Assembly: GCA_023433275.1 (NCBI GenBank)
Contig: JAEZDN010000031.1
Location: 1 to 5,762 of the forward strand
DNA: 5,762 bases
Direction of reading: 5' to 3'
From: Verrucomicrobiota bacterium
Lineage (GTDB): Bacteria > Verrucomicrobiota > Verrucomicrobiia > Opitutales > Opitutaceae
A model generated the notes under the pieces. That model was given only the letters and a program-made list of their open reading frames with translations. It was not told where the DNA came from and searched no databases. Within the stretch, counting starts at the first letter, position 1. Each line of letters opens with the position of its first letter. Of the stretch, positions 1 to 4,897 are shown piece after piece. The position numbers and the translations under genes are program-made.

Positions 1-21
1 CCGCCCTCCCGCGAGCAGCGG

Positions 22-37
22 CCGGCCGGGAGGCCGG
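22..37. terminator. GC-rich hairpin after the cysteine-tail gene (weak terminator candidate)
   Basis: CCGGCC at 22-27 pairs perfectly with GGCCGG at 32-37 across a four-base loop. It starts six bases beyond the stop codon of the leftward gene that ends at 44. No T-run follows it in the leftward direction, so it does not meet the usual intrinsic-terminator pattern. It may only stabilise the 3' end of the transcript, or be chance in GC-rich DNA. Confidence 0.25.
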
Positions 38-43
38 GGAAAA

Positions 44-478
44 TCAAACCGGCGTGGTGGGCCGCTTGATCCGGGACACTTTCACGGCGGTCCGATGCTC
101 GGCCAGTTGCTTTTCCGCGCAATCGGGGCAGATGCCGTGCGACGTTTCCGTGGACAGGCGCGAGCCGAAGTACTCCTCCATCGTCACCCAGTGCTGCTCA
201 TCGCCCACGCGGCGACACCAGCTGCAGACGAGGAGGAAACCTTCCAGTTCATGGAGCCGGCGGAGCAGCCGGCGGGTGGTGAAGTGCACCCACACCCAGA
301 TCACAAGGATAACGCCCGTGCGGGCCAGCACGCGGGTCCAGAGAAATTCCGGTGGTTCGCCGAACAGGCGGTGGGGCAGACCGCTGACTTCGCCGGCCCA
401 GGCGAGCACGATCATGAGCGCGAAGCCGATGGCCTCGAGGCGCAGGATGGAGCGGGCGCTTTTCGACGTGAACTTCAT
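44..478 (-). CDS. Two-helix membrane protein with C-terminal four-cysteine (CxxC...CPDC) signalling-type tail
   Basis: The 144-residue product has two hydrophobic segments, at about residues 14-32 and 49-67, followed by a basic, helical stretch (TRRLLRRLHELEG, 68-80) and a cysteine tail. The tail reads VCSWCRR (Cys85, Cys88), then W97, EEYF and SHGICPDC (Cys117, Cys120). This spacing and wording closely follow a short C-terminal motif (typically ICxxCKxIR...Yxxx...SHGxCPxC) that I know from the ends of PAS-domain proteins, sensor kinases and response regulators of many environmental bacteria. The four cysteines probably bind a metal, which is inference. Here the motif sits on a membrane anchor, with no kinase, PAS or receiver domain. 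The tail is most likely cytoplasmic, given the basic residues after helix 2. The ATG at 478 is chosen because it directly precedes the hydrophobic part. No clear Shine-Dalgarno precedes it, and an in-frame extension would run into the divergent gene at 633. Specific function is unknown. Confidence 0.8.
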   Translation of the reverse strand: MKFTSKSARSILRLEAIGFALMIVLAWAGEVSGLPHRLFGEPPEFLWTRVLARTGVILVIWVWVHFTTRRLLRRLHELEGFLLVCSWCRRVGDEQHWVTMEEYFGSRLSTETSHGICPDCAEKQLAEHRTAVKVSRIKRPTTPV

Positions 479-632
479 GACGGAAACAGAGCGTGCATGC
501 AGCTGGCCCCCATGGCGGGCTTGGCGCAACTGAAAAGCGCTCAACCGCGCGGGCCGCACGGGGAAGCGCCGGGGCGCGCAAAGTTTTCTGCAAAAACCTG
601 AAACTCTGGCGGGCTGGCGGAGTTCTTCCGGC

Positions 633-995
633 ATGAACTGCAAGAACCTGATTATCGCCGCGGCTCTCGCGGCCACCCTGATCTCCCCGGCTCTCGCCTC
701 GCCGACCGCCGCGCAATCCGCCGCCACCCCGGCTTTCAGTGCGCCGGAGCCCATCAATGTGGTGACGCCCGTCGCCGTGCCGCGCCGTTACCAGAATGAA
801 ACGATCCGGCTCAGCCTGACGGTCGATTCCGAGGGTCGCGCGCGCAACATCCAGCTCCTGACGGGCAGCGACCCCCTCCTGATCAAACGTCTCGTGCCCG
901 CCCTGGAGCGCTGGCGTTTCCGTCCCGCGATGTTGAATGGCCGCCCCGTCTCCGCGGATGTGGTGTTGCCCTTGGAACTGGTGGACAAGAGCTGA
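633..995 (+). CDS. Secreted TonB C-terminal-domain-like protein
   Basis: The 120-residue product begins with a signal peptide: MNCK, a hydrophobic core at 6-20, and a probable signal peptidase I site after ALA22. An Ala/Pro/Ser-rich linker follows to about 40. Residues 42-117 then read as a TonB-C-type domain, with the strand VPRRYQNETIRLSLTVD, the turn VDSEGRARNI (64-73) and the hallmark ALERWRFRPAMLNGRPV (90-106). TonB proteins normally keep their N-terminal helix as an inner-membrane anchor and carry a long Pro-rich spacer for energy transfer to outer-membrane receptors. This protein lacks the spacer and seems to be cleaved, so it is probably a free periplasmic relative and not a working energy transducer. 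No ExbB, ExbD or receptor gene is nearby. GGAG at 619-622, ten bases before the ATG, supports the start. It is divergent from the membrane protein on its left and convergent with the acetyltransferase on its right. Confidence 0.85.
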   Translation: MNCKNLIIAAALAATLISPALASPTAAQSAATPAFSAPEPINVVTPVAVPRRYQNETIRLSLTVDSEGRARNIQLLTGSDPLLIKRLVPALERWRFRPAMLNGRPVSADVVLPLELVDKS

Positions 996-1006
996 TTCAC
1001 TCGGTG

Positions 1007-1043
1007 AAAAACCGGCCACTGCGGCGGGATCCGCGGTGGCTGG
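1007..1043 (-). terminator. Intrinsic terminator of the GNAT gene
   Basis: A 13-bp stem pairs 1012-1024 with 1031-1043, including two G-T wobbles, around a six-base loop (CGGGAT). Read leftward, it begins ten bases after the stop codon of the acetyltransferase gene and is followed at once by TTTTT (1011-1007). That is the standard Rho-independent arrangement for the minus strand. Read rightward, the same stem lies 16 bases after the TonB-C-like stop but has no T-run, so for that gene it could at most protect the 3' end. Confidence 0.75.
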
Positions 1044-1053
1044 AATGCCGCGA

Positions 1054-1521
1054 TCACTCCGGGGCGAGCGATTTTTCGTAACAAAGACTGTGCCCGTCCT
1101 CCCGGTAGGGACCGAATGGCGGAATCACATGAAAACCCAGGCGCTCGTACAGACGGGTCGCTTGGCGCTGCTCTGATCCAGTCTCGAGGCGCAGCAGATG
1201 AATGCCGTGCGCCCGGGCATGGGCCGCGAGTCGCTCCACCAGTTGCTCGCCAAACCTGCGACCGCGGAATTCCGGGCGAACGTACAGCCGCTTCAGTTCC
1301 GCGTAGTCGCGACCAACCAAGAGGACGCCACCGCAGCCGGCGGGCCGGCCTTCTGCGCGCAGCACGAAGAAAGCGACGCCCTCGTTCAGGAGTTTTTGCA
1401 CGCTGAAGCCATGGCGGCTCTCCACGGGATAGATCCCGGCCAGGTGCGCCTCGAGTTCCGCGATGAGCGCAATCGCGTCGGGGTGATCCGGGCGTTCACG
1501 AGTGATGACGGTCGACGTCAT
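1054..1521 (-). CDS. GNAT-family N-acetyltransferase
   Basis: The 155-residue product has the usual length of a single-domain GNAT enzyme, which transfers an acetyl group from acetyl-CoA to an amine. In order it shows an N-terminal helical part with YPVESRHG (31-38), the strand FFVLRAEGRPAGCGGVLL (51-68), the motif-A strand and pyrophosphate loop ELKRLYVRPEFRGRRFGEQL (75-94), LETGSEQRQATRLYERLGF (112-130) and FGPYREDGHSLCYEKSL (136-152). The combination of YPxESxHG, LETGxxQxxAxxLYERxGF and a final PYxxDxxSxxYEKxL resembles YsnE-like GNATs. Their substrates are mostly unknown, so none is assigned here. The first Gly of the classical RGxGxG loop is replaced by Arg (RGRRFG). The ATG at 1521 is preferred over an extension to 1644 because the extra N-terminus is low-complexity and would cover the palindrome at 1619-1641. 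No strong Shine-Dalgarno is visible. A terminator follows immediately downstream. Confidence 0.9.
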   Translation of the reverse strand: MTSTVITRERPDHPDAIALIAELEAHLAGIYPVESRHGFSVQKLLNEGVAFFVLRAEGRPAGCGGVLLVGRDYAELKRLYVRPEFRGRRFGEQLVERLAAHARAHGIHLLRLETGSEQRQATRLYERLGFHVIPPFGPYREDGHSLCYEKSLAPE

Positions 1522-1796
1522 GCCGCGACGCTGGCGGGGAGGATGGCGCGGGGAAAGGGCGAAACGAGCTGGCCAAGCCGGAATCATGCAGCGAGTGTGG
1601 GCAAACTGCTCGGTTGTAGGGGCGTGGCTCGTCCACGCCCTCACTTCCGCAGCGAGAAAAGGGTCCGGTCAAGCCGCGCCCCCTCCATCCAACTGGCGCC
1701 CCGCGCCTCGGCCATTCAGCGGGGTGTGGGCACTCCACCCAGGACGCACCAGCAGAGGGAGGCGCGCCACCTGGATACTCAAGTCGTCGCCAGAGG
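1522..1796. other. Non-coding gap upstream of the GNAT gene
   Basis: Between the GNAT start and the stop of the small gene at 1797 I see no convincing gene. It must contain the GNAT promoter and leader, but I cannot point to clear -35/-10 boxes. It also holds the REP-like palindrome at 1619-1641 and a self-complementary GGCGCGCC at about 1771-1778. Reading frames that cross it are low-complexity and appear to be by-products of GC-rich DNA. Confidence 0.5.
1619..1641. repeat. REP-like palindrome (GGGCGTGG-CTCGT-CCACGCCC)
   Basis: GGGCGTGG at 1620-1627 pairs perfectly with CCACGCCC at 1633-1640 over a five-base loop, and a G-T pair at 1619/1641 extends it. It is preceded by TTGTA. From memory, GTAGGG(G)CG...-type palindromes with variable stems are scattered between genes in Opitutaceae genomes. 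Only one copy is in this window, so its repeat status is not shown here. It has no adjacent T-run on either strand and is not next to a stop codon, which argues against a terminator. Confidence 0.5.
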
Positions 1797-2015
1797 TTAC
1801 GGGGACTCGAGGGGCGAACGGCTGTCGCGCCGGATGTTGACGTCCCGCATGTCGCGCCGCGCACGGATGAGGGTTTCACGGACGCGGCGCAATTCCTCGT
1901 AAACGAGCAGATCGAAACCCGGTTCAGCGGGCTTGCTGCCGAACAGCGCCAGCGACCGGTCGATCGCGGCGAGAAGATTTTGAAATTCTTGTTGGTTCAC
2001 GTTCATGTGTGACAC
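1797..2015 (-). CDS. Small helical protein of unknown function, paralogue of the gene at 2098-2283
   Basis: I do not recognise this 72-residue product. It is predicted to be mostly helical: a first amphipathic helix around QEFQNLLAAIDRSLALF (9-25), a break at KPAEPG (28-33), and a second helix YEELRRVRETLIRARRDM (39-56), followed by a basic, Arg/Ser-rich tail ending in PLESP. No signal peptide or membrane segment is visible. The pattern LLxxIDxSLALF matches IIxxLDxSIAVF in the neighbouring small protein at the same position, and the second helices also align, so the two look like tandem duplicates. The start is uncertain. GTG at 2015 has GAGGAAGG (2028-2035) 12 bases upstream, while the ATG at 2006 is 21 bases from it. 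The longer form is listed. It lies downstream of its paralogue with an 82-base gap, and could share its transcript or have its own promoter. Confidence 0.65.
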   Translation of the reverse strand: MSHMNVNQQEFQNLLAAIDRSLALFGSKPAEPGFDLLVYEELRRVRETLIRARRDMRDVNIRRDSRSPLESP

Positions 2016-2097
2016 GACGAACCGGGACCTTCCTCACAGTAATGCGCCCCGTTTACCGGAGGGATGACCCTACCGGGACATTGGGTCGCGCGCTCCG

Positions 2098-2283
2098 TCA
2101 TTTTTCCAATGTGTTGAGCTGCTCCAGGAGTTGGCGGCGCAATGCGGCCAACATGCTCTTCACTTGGATTTCCGAGGCGGTCAGGCGCCCCTTGTACTTC
2201 TCGAAGACGGCAATGCTCTCATCCAGATGGACAATAATGTCTTTGATCGCCGTGGGGGAGAGGGAGGCAAACTGGTCGGTCAT
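2098..2283 (-). CDS. Small helical protein of unknown function (61 aa)
   Basis: I do not recognise this 61-residue product. It appears almost wholly helical: LSPTAIKDIIVHLDESIAVF (8-27), a short charged turn EKYKGRLTASE (28-38), then IQVKSMLAALRRQLLEQLNTL (39-59). This looks like a two-helix hairpin or coiled coil that could dimerise. There is no cysteine, signal peptide or membrane span, so it is probably cytoplasmic. The first helix shares the LDxSIAVF core with IDxSLALF of the protein encoded just downstream. The ATG at 2283 is chosen because the product begins naturally there. GGAG at 2284-2287 touches the ATG, so it is a poor ribosome-binding site, which leaves some doubt about the start or about normal initiation. 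Upstream, about 25 AT-rich bases (2284-2308) may belong to a promoter, but no clear boxes are seen. Confidence 0.65.
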   Translation of the reverse strand: MTDQFASLSPTAIKDIIVHLDESIAVFEKYKGRLTASEIQVKSMLAALRRQLLEQLNTLEK

Positions 2284-2400
2284 CTCCGGAAATATGCTAG
2301 AAATTCACAAGGGCGTCCATGGGGCAAACACCTACCTTGCGCGGTTCTTGCCGGCAAATGGAGCGTCGGGCTGAGATCAAAAGAATGCATTTTCTGGCCG

Positions 2401-2468
2401 CACAGAGGCACGGAGAATCGAGGAAGGCGAGGCAGGAAAATTTCCCCGGGTCTCCGTGGCTCGGTGTG
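2401..2468. repeat. Imperfect inverted repeat, CACAGAGGCACGGAGA ... TCTCCGTGGCTCGGTGTG
   Basis: The left arm is CACAGAGGCACGGAGA (2401-2416). The right arm (2451-2468), read on the other strand, is CACACCGAGCCACGGAGA, which matches the left arm apart from a two-base insertion and one substitution. The 34 bases between the arms include GGAAAATTTCC, itself nearly palindromic. From memory, CACAGAGGCACGGAG-type sequences are widespread intergenic repeats in many environmental bacteria. Their origin is unclear and no transposase gene is next to this one. Confidence 0.65.
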
Positions 2469-2529
2469 AGAAAGAGAGTTGGGTGATTATCACGTCGGGC
2501 TGCTGCGGCAGGAATCTCGGGAGAATTCG

Positions 2530-2566
2530 CACACAGAGGCGCGGAGACCACGGAAAGGAACACGGA
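2530..2566. repeat. Second CACAGAGGCGCGGAGA-type element, direct copy
   Basis: CACAGAGGCGCGGAGA at 2532-2547 matches the left arm at 2401-2416 in 15 of 16 bases and in the same direction, 131 bases away. It continues into CCACGGAAAGGAACACGGAGG, in which CACGGA recurs at a short interval, giving the stretch an internally repetitive look. It is probably another member of the same repeat family, with a decayed or missing partner arm. Confidence 0.6.
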
Positions 2567-2685
2567 GGCGAAACCACGGCCGGAAGCTTCTTGCCGGCGG
2601 GGGCTTGGGCGCTGTCGAAGCGCTCCCGTGTTCCGCTACCATTCCTGGCGGGAGGCGCACCGGGAGGATGCAGGCGATCCGCAGT

Positions 2686-4341
2686 TCAAAGGACAGAGGC
2701 GCCGAGCGTCACACCGTCGAGGTGACGCGTGATGGTTCGCTGCAGTTCATCGAACGAAAACGGCTTCTCCAGGCACGGGAGGCCCGTGGCCGCCAGGTGC
2801 GCCTTCACGCGCGGTTGCATGAGGTAGCCGCTCATGAAGATGAAGCGTTGCTTGTAGTGGGCATGGCGGTTCCCCGCGGCGTGGTGGAATTCAAGTCCAT
2901 CCATACCGGGCATGCGGACGTCGCTGACCACGAGGTCGAACCGGGCCTCGCCCAGCAGTTCCAACGCCGCTTCGGCGCTGTTGACGGACGTCACCTCGTA
3001 ACGTTGCTGTTCCAAGAAAGCGGTCACCGCCTCGGCAATGTGTGCCTCATCGTCCACGACCAGGAGGCGTCCGCGCGACGGGGCGGCACCGGATTCGCCG
3101 ACGCTGAAGGGCGGGGCGCTTTCCGCGCGAATGAAGCCGCCCGGTTCGGGCCGCGGCAGCTCCAGGGCGAACGTGCTGCCCGCGGACGAACTTTCGAGCA
3201 GGGAAAGGGTGCCGCCGTGGGCGGTCACGATGGTATGGCAGATCGAAAGGCCCAGGCCGGTGCCCTCGCCGGGACGCTTGGTCGTGAAGAATGGGTCGAA
3301 GATCCGTTCCCGGGCCTCGGGCGGAATGCCGCCGCCATTGTCGCTGACGGTGATCCGCACCCCGTCCTCGCGTCGCGTCACGGCGATGCGGATCTGCCCG
3401 TTGGCGCGGTCCCTGGGCATGGCCTGCTCCGCGTTCGTGATGAGGTTGTGCAGCACCTGCGTGATCTGCTGGCTGCACACGTAGACGAGACAGGCCTCGT
3501 CGGGCCGCGCCACGTGGAGCTTCACATTGTTCTGGCGGAGCCGGTAGCGCTGGAGGTTGGCCGCCTTCTGGATGAGCGCGTGGGCGTCAACCAGTTCGCG
3601 CGCGCCGGTTTCCTTGCGCGAGAAATCCAGCAGCCCGCGAATGAGACCCGCCGCACGCTGGGCTTCGGAGACGATGATCGTGGAGGCATGCCGGTCGCGC
3701 TCGTCGAGGCGCGGGGAGCTGCCCAGCAAGGTTGCGAAGCCAAGGATGGAGGTGAGCGGATTGTTCACCTCGTGCGCGATGCCGGCGATCGCCTCGCCGA
3801 GCGAAGCGAGCTTCTCGGACTGCACGAGCTTCCGATAAAGCCGGTCCTGGTCGGAGCTCTCCAGGTGGAGCGTGATGGCGGACGAGGCCAGTTCCGCAAA
3901 GATCACGAGGATTTCCAGGGTGGACTCGTCAAACGCGTCGGGCGTGGCGCCATCGATGTTGATCACGCCCCACACTCGGTCTTTCACCACCACCGGCACC
4001 ACCAGCTCGCTGCGCACGTAGCCGAAGAGCGCGAAATAATCCGGGTCCCGGCGCGTGTCGCGACAGAGTATCGGCTGACCTGACGCCGCGACCTTGCCGG
4101 TGAGGCCCTGGCCGATCTCGAGCTGGCAGAGCTGCTCCTTGGTTGTCCAGTCGGAGCCATAAACATTGGAAATGGTGAGCCGGCGCGCCTCGTGGTCCAC
4201 GAGTGCGAACGACCCGTGGGCGGCGTCGGCGAGTCGGCAGGCGCTCTCAATGATGAGGCGGAGCACGTCCTCCAGCCCTTGCTTGCGGCGGATGGCCTTG
4301 AGCACTTCGTCGATGGCGGGGAGGAGGCGTGGCGGTGGCAT
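2686..4341 (-). CDS. Soluble hybrid sensor histidine kinase: GAF - HisKA - HATPase - receiver
   Basis: The 551-residue product senses an unknown signal and is expected to autophosphorylate and pass the phosphate to its own receiver domain. A GAF domain spans about 23-157 (GQGLTGKVAASGQPI, VVPVVVKDRVWGVINID). A short linker leads to HisKA, with H-box GIAHEVNNPL and phosphoacceptor His190. The ATPase domain has the N-box HNLITNAEQAM (Asn303), DNGGGIP (334-340), FDPFFTTK (348-355) and GEGTGLGLSI (358-367). A receiver follows at about 425-541, with Asp430/Asp431, phosphoacceptor Asp474 in SDVRMPGMDG, Ser504 and Lys526. All catalytic residues are present. No transmembrane segment or signal peptide is seen, so it should be cytoplasmic. 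No HPt protein, output regulator or partner gene is in the window. The ATG at 4341 is chosen for the excellent GGGAGG ribosome-binding site at 4349-4354, seven bases upstream. A TTG at 4362 is the alternative. A sigma-54-like sequence overlaps this area. Ligand and target are unknown. Confidence 0.95.
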   Translation of the reverse strand: MPPPRLLPAIDEVLKAIRRKQGLEDVLRLIIESACRLADAAHGSFALVDHEARRLTISNVYGSDWTTKEQLCQLEIGQGLTGKVAASGQPILCRDTRRDPDYFALFGYVRSELVVPVVVKDRVWGVINIDGATPDAFDESTLEILVIFAELASSAITLHLESSDQDRLYRKLVQSEKLASLGEAIAGIAHEVNNPLTSILGFATLLGSSPRLDERDRHASTIIVSEAQRAAGLIRGLLDFSRKETGARELVDAHALIQKAANLQRYRLRQNNVKLHVARPDEACLVYVCSQQITQVLHNLITNAEQAMPRDRANGQIRIAVTRREDGVRITVSDNGGGIPPEARERIFDPFFTTKRPGEGTGLGLSICHTIVTAHGGTLSLLESSSAGSTFALELPRPEPGGFIRAESAPPFSVGESGAAPSRGRLLVVDDEAHIAEAVTAFLEQQRYEVTSVNSAEAALELLGEARFDLVVSDVRMPGMDGLEFHHAAGNRHAHYKQRFIFMSGYLMQPRVKAHLAATGLPCLEKPFSFDELQRTITRHLDGVTLGASVL

Positions 4342-4348
4342 GTGGTCG

Positions 4349-4354
4349 CCTCCC
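4349..4354 (-). promoter_or_regulatory. Ribosome-binding site of the hybrid kinase gene
   Basis: GGGAGG on the minus strand, seven bases before the ATG at 4341. It is the clearest Shine-Dalgarno sequence in the window and decides the kinase start over the TTG at 4362. Confidence 0.75.
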
Positions 4355-4357
4355 AGT

Positions 4358-4373
4358 AGCAAACCGGGTGCCA
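4358..4373 (-). promoter_or_regulatory. Sigma-54-type (-24/-12) promoter-like sequence upstream of the hybrid kinase
   Basis: Read on the minus strand the site is TGGCAC-CCGGT-TTGCT. This matches the RpoN consensus TGGCAC-N5-TTGC(A/T) at every fixed position, with the invariant GG and GC at the correct 12-base separation, and it points toward the kinase. Transcription from it would start around 4347, only about six bases before the ATG at 4341 and downstream of the GGGAGG ribosome-binding site. The sequence match is strong but the geometry is awkward: either the transcript is nearly leaderless, or the site acts differently, or the match is chance. Confidence 0.4.
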
Positions 4374-4441
4374 GTCGCGCGGTCCCGCGTCTTCCCGGTG
4401 GCTTCCGGCTGGAACACGGGGATTCCCCGAAAAACTAATTC

Positions 4442-4798
4442 CTAGGGGCCCAGCTTCAGTTCCAGACGGGTTTTCTTGGGCAGGCCCTCCGCCACGAGAT
4501 CAAAGCTGCGACGAATGCGGGCATTCAGCGCGGGTTCGGTCAGCGCGGCCAGGTCCGTGACCTTGACCCATCGCCGCTTGGCGCAATAGGGAGCCTGGAT
4601 GATGCCGTCGACGGCGGTCAGGTCCTCGAATTCCTCGGGGGTGCATTTGAACACCACGCCCTCCACGGTGGCCTCATCCGGCACGAGGATCAGGAACATC
4701 TTGCCGGCGATCTTGAACACATGGCAGCCGCCCCACTGTATCACGACCGTGGTGTGGGGAAGCGAAAGCGCGAAGGCGCGGAGCCGGGCGAAGCGCAT
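4442..4798 (-). CDS. YjbR/MmcQ-family protein (CyaY-like fold)
   Basis: The 118-residue product has the usual length and motif order of the MmcQ/YjbR family: an N-terminal helix with FALSLPHTT (9-17), the strand VIQWGGCHVFKIAGKMFLIL (19-38), VVFKCTPEEFEDL (48-60), the signature GIIQAPYCAKRRWVKV (65-80) and a final helix LNARIRRSFDLVAEGLPKK. These proteins are small, cytoplasmic and often annotated as DNA-binding because of their fold, but no firm biochemical role is known. The ATG at 4798 fits the family's N-terminus. An in-frame extension toward 5566 would overlap the divergent ankyrin gene antisense and is rejected. No strong Shine-Dalgarno is visible. The hybrid kinase lies 100 bases downstream in the same direction. 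Co-transcription is possible, but the good ribosome-binding site and promoter-like sequence between them suggest the kinase can be expressed separately. Confidence 0.88.
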   Translation of the reverse strand: MRFARLRAFALSLPHTTVVIQWGGCHVFKIAGKMFLILVPDEATVEGVVFKCTPEEFEDLTAVDGIIQAPYCAKRRWVKVTDLAALTEPALNARIRRSFDLVAEGLPKKTRLELKLGP

Positions 4799-4859
4799 GC
4801 GGCAAGCGTGCGGGACGTCGCGCACGAGGCAAGGCCGGGCGGGCGCGGGCGCGGATGAT

Positions 4860-4878
4860 CGCCGCCACGCGGGCGGCG
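4860..4878 (+). other. Hairpin in the leader of the ankyrin gene
   Basis: CGCCGCC at 4860-4866 pairs with GGCGGCG at 4872-4878 around a five-base loop (ACGCG), ending 19 bases before the first ATG of the ankyrin gene. It lies in the 99-base divergent region that must hold the promoters of both flanking genes. The stem could fold in the mRNA leader or be a by-product of GC-rich sequence. No riboswitch-like conservation can be judged from one copy. Confidence 0.3.
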
Positions 4879-4897
4879 CCTCGACAGACCGGCGGAG

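Larger units (their letters stand above)
2284..2685. other. Non-coding, repeat-bearing gap
   Basis: No credible gene lies in these 402 bases. Open frames across it translate to Cys/Pro/Arg-rich, low-complexity text typical of this repeat type (for example SPRLCVRILP). It contains an imperfect inverted repeat (2401-2468) and a further direct copy (2530-2566) of a CACAGAGGCACGGAGA-type element. It also holds the 3' flank of the hybrid kinase gene, in which I find no hairpin-plus-T-run terminator, and an AT-richer patch just before the small gene at 2283. Confidence 0.6.

Noticed and set aside
249..1019. A 256-codon minus-strand frame spanning the divergent region
   Set aside because: It overlaps both the TonB-C-like gene and the cysteine-tail gene out of frame and has no domain signal.
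2345..2598. Direct repeat TTCTTGCCGGC at 2345-2355 and 2588-2598 flanking the repeat cluster, considered as a target duplication
   Set aside because: Several 11-base matches are expected by chance in a window of this size, a near copy occurs at about 4700, and the positions do not coincide with the repeat ends.
2479..4083. A 534-codon open frame on the plus strand
   Set aside because: It lies antisense to the hybrid kinase, whose motifs are all intact. Its translation is His/Arg/Glu-rich with no recognisable domain. Long antisense frames are expected opposite GC-rich coding DNA.
4417..4429. CGGGG-ATT-CCCCG hairpin between the YjbR-family gene and the kinase, considered as a terminator
   Set aside because: The stem is only five base pairs, and in the direction of the flanking genes the T-rich stretch comes before the stem, not after it.
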